From Polytrichum commune (lineage: Eukaryota > Streptophyta > Polytrichopsida > Polytrichales > Polytrichaceae): a stretch of DNA of 60,000 nucleotides. This document shows positions 57,912 through 60,000 of the stretch, in pieces. Within the stretch, counting starts at the first letter, position 1, and every line of letters begins with the position of its first letter. The position numbers and the translations under genes were made by a program. A model generated the notes under the pieces. The model ran no database searches. It was not told the DNA's origin and worked only from the letters and a program-made list of their open reading frames with translations. The DNA lies in contig OX485808.1 in the NCBI GenBank assembly GCA_950295325.1, positions 13,396,501 through 13,456,500 of the forward strand. Direction: 5' to 3'.

Positions 57912-58890
57912 TCATCTTGCAATGGCCTCTTGTGTCAAATGGGAAGTGTGTTCTAGAACCACGTTATCTAGTAGCTTCAATTTGACAAGCTTTTCATGTG
58001 TGACTCATGTAGGAAAGGGCATGGTGTGAATTGCCATCCACTTGAAATAGGTGCAACACTCCCAAGTCATTACAATTTTGGATTATAGTATTATATTGAA
58101 TAACCACATGTCAATCGTAGATAGGTTCTTTGGATTGGGTTCCATTCAACAAAATCACACATGGAAGACTAAATAATTGTCATATTGAATTCTAAGTGTC
58201 ACTATCAGGTTAATACACAAATCACAATGATTTAGGATTGAGATTAGGGCACCAAACCTAGGTTTGACTTTCTTTCATGTGGCTTTAGAAAATTAAGAGT
58301 TTAAGGAGTGGATTATGAGGATCACTTAGTGTAGTACATGAAATTGCGTGGTCTCTCCTTCTCATCCAACCATAGTCCAATAGTCACGACTTGTTATATC
58401 ATGAATTTAAATACAAGGAGTCATAACTTATCAATAGTCTTTTTGAGTTCCAGTATCCACATGAAACCAGAGCCAAGGGCACCCCAATATGAATAATGAT
58501 CTCTCCTTAATTTTTTGATAATCGAATGAATCATGAAATATAGTACTGCAAACCCAACGGGTTACAAAGTTTACTGATTTATCTTGAATCTAATGAAGTA
58601 GTGTGACCATAGTCCAACAATTATTCCACCTTTCTCATCTTATCTTATCCCGAGGTATAAGCCCACGATCAGTCACCACGAGACGATTGCCAATTCAAGG
58701 TGATGCCAACAAACATACTTGGGCTCTAGAAAATTATTGTAGCTCACAATAATTGGACTAAGTGCATTGAACTTAAACCCGCCCTAATGTGATAATGGGG
58801 CCCACATCATTGGCTCCTACCGAAATGGGCTATGCATGGATGGAATCTAGAGCGTGCAACATTTTTATGGGTGGATGAGAGATGTTGCGG
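57912..58890. other. non-coding stretch, nothing recognised
   Basis: No gene, TIR or array seen. Confidence 0.45.
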
Positions 58891-58895
58891 ATCTA

Positions 58896-59020
58896 CAAAA
58901 ACTCAAGGAGCTACGAGCGCAAGAGTGGGGAAAAGGTTCCCAATATAGGTTCCCATTGAAGGGAACTCCATTGGGAATCTTGTCCCCACTCTCATGCCCT
59001 TGGTTCCCTGAGCTTTTGAA
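58896..59020. repeat. imperfect hairpin element, ~55-nt arms
   Basis: CAAAAACTCAAGGAGC..AGAGTGGGGAAAAGGTTCCC on the left pairs imperfectly with GGGAATCTTGTCCCCACTCT..GAGCTTTTG on the right around a loop of about six bases (ATTGAA). It looks like a small foldback element. The minus-strand 66-codon frame over it is incidental. Confidence 0.6.
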
Positions 59021-59116
59021 AAGGTAAAATCTAATTACCAAGTCTATGCCAGTGGTTGAACCCAAGTTGGAGCCGATGACAAAAATGCAACCCTAGTAGG
59101 AGCCATGGACCAATCA

Positions 59117-59333
59117 TTTGGGGAGTTTTTGGGCATAATTGGTCGAGATCCTAGTGTTTGCAAGTCCAGCCGGTTACATGTTGATGACATCCTTCGGGGT
59201 TTCTACATTAATGTGAGGTATATTCCACAAACTCCTCTAAAGTGATCGGTAATTCATGTGACGCCTCCAACTTCAACCGGTTATTTCTCAAACTCAACCA
59301 GTTCATATGTAACTAACTGTTGGTTCTCCCCGA
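59117..59333 (+). mobile_element. MITE family AACCGGTT, copy 2
   Basis: GGGGAGTTTTTGGGCATAAT to TTGGTTCTCCCCGA, with GCCGGTTACATGTTGATGAC and CTTCAACCGGTTATTTCTCA inside. It is 63 bp from copy 3 in the same orientation, with a (GTT)n stretch between. Confidence 0.7.
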
Positions 59334-59396
59334 TCATAACCATGAACTCTGTTGTTGTTGTTGTTGTTTTTTTGGGGGGATGGTGCCAACCAGTGC

Positions 59397-59613
59397 CCGG
59401 GAAGATTTTGGACATATAGAGTCAGTCAAGATCCTAGTGATTCTAAATCCAGCCGGTTACATGTTGACATCTTCCAATTTTTCTTTATTCATTTGAGATA
59501 TAATCCATAAACTCCTCTAAAACGATCGGCAATCCTCCTGAAGCCTCCAGCTTCAACCGGTTATTTCTCAAACTCAACCGGTTCACCTGTAAATAACCGG
59601 CGGTTCTTCCCGG
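59397..59613 (+). mobile_element. MITE family AACCGGTT, copy 3 (best TIRs)
   Basis: Starts CCGGGAAGATTTTGG and ends TTCTTCCCGG, short exact terminal inverted repeats. Internal CAGCCGGTTACATGTTGACA and CAACCGGTTATTTCTCAAAC are shared with copies 1 and 2. A direct repeat GGTGCCAAC.AG lies on each side (about 59383 and 59620). Confidence 0.7.
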
Positions 59614-59639
59614 ACGTAGGTGCCAACTAGGCCGAATGA

Positions 59640-60000
59640 CACCGACCTGGTAATGAGCCAAGCAGGTATGCCCCCCTCCGCACACGTAATGGCGGTAGCG
59701 TCTACCTACCCTACCCTACCCGCGGCCTGTGGGGAAGTGTTTCCTCCCGCACCAGGAAGCCTCCTTCTTCTTAATAATAAGTGCGAGGGAGGGCGCGCGG
59801 GCGCGCGGGCGCGAGGGCTTTCCCGCAATAGAATAGGCCGCCGCGCCTGCCGCTTCTGGCGCTTCTGGCGTGGCGCAGGTAGGCAGGCAGGCAGGAGGGC
59901 ATCTGAGTGACGGGGAGTGGAGTAAGCTGTGGGGACAGGGAGTACGGCAAGTACACTCTTATCTCCGGGCCGTGCGCCTCCGGCTTCCTGGGAAGCCCCC
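59640..60000. promoter_or_regulatory. CpG-rich region at window edge, possible promoter of the next gene
   Basis: An abrupt change to CpG-rich DNA with GGGCGCGCGGGCGCGCGGGC and GGCAGGCAGGCAGG runs and three tandem TACCC units near 59707-59720. Composition resembles the leader at 4.1-4.6 kb and the F-box leader at 10.5-10.7 kb, which are both gene-associated. The open frames inside overlap on both strands and are not convincing. The gene itself would lie beyond the window. Confidence 0.4.

Noticed and set aside
59707-59720. Telomere-like repeat (TACCC units)
   Set aside because: Only three units of a five-base motif that is not a plant telomere repeat (TTTAGGG).

Overview
This window reads as nuclear DNA of a land plant (or close relative) with a large, repeat-rich genome. 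The coding genes have GT-AG introns, one is a plant-style F-box protein, and most of the remaining 60 kb is old transposon sequence in AT-rich DNA. I cannot fix the lineage from sequence alone; a fern, lycophyte, bryophyte or gymnosperm would all fit. There are no bacterial-style operons, CRISPR arrays or organelle genes.

Layout. 1-4.0 kb: tail of a pogo/Tigger-type transposon, two copies of a MITE with AGGGCCACTTCACAC ends, and a CACTAAAT-ended MITE. 4.1-5.8 kb: a CpG-rich leader and a small intron-free gene for a 135-residue, three-helix membrane protein whose 3' end is tandemly duplicated. 7.15-10.7 kb: an F-box gene on the minus strand with one coding intron and a probable 1.85 kb 5'UTR intron. 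10.9-17 kb: dispersed repeats and a PIF/Harbinger-like MITE. 17.8-20.5 kb: 5' part of a decayed non-LTR retrotransposon with an APE-type endonuclease. 20.56-22.5 kb: a foldback element whose long inverted arms are built of 8-bp tandem repeats. 25.3-27.65 kb: a hAT-type transposase pseudogene. 28.4-29.0 kb: a DNA transposon with clear terminal inverted repeats (TIRs). 29.5-34.35 kb: a complete ten-exon penta-EF-hand calcium-binding protein gene. 35.5-36.0 kb: a palindromic MITE. 37.4-39.05 kb: a 5'-truncated LINE with an open RNase H, zinc-knuckle and restriction-like-endonuclease frame, flanked by a perfect 20-bp direct repeat. 40.3-41.3 kb: a 94-bp tandem array split by a hAT MITE with a perfect 8-bp target-site duplication (TSD). 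44.6-46.8 kb: L1-like LINE fragments around a 1.7 kb inverted repeat. 47.5-48.2 kb: a complete non-autonomous pogo element. 48.7-49.6 kb: two more CACTAAAT MITEs. 51.7-53.65 kb: an L1-like LINE remnant. 56-59.6 kb: MITEs, a 0.96 kb palindrome and two short hairpins. 59.64-60 kb: a CpG-rich edge, perhaps the promoter of the next gene.

Only three genes look functional: the membrane protein, the F-box protein (probably an SCF ubiquitin ligase substrate adaptor) and the penta-EF-hand Ca2+ sensor. Nothing in the sequence links them in one pathway. The most unusual content is the LINE family that seems to carry both an APE-type and an R2-type endonuclease in different copies (Dualen-like), and the foldback element with tandem-repeat arms.
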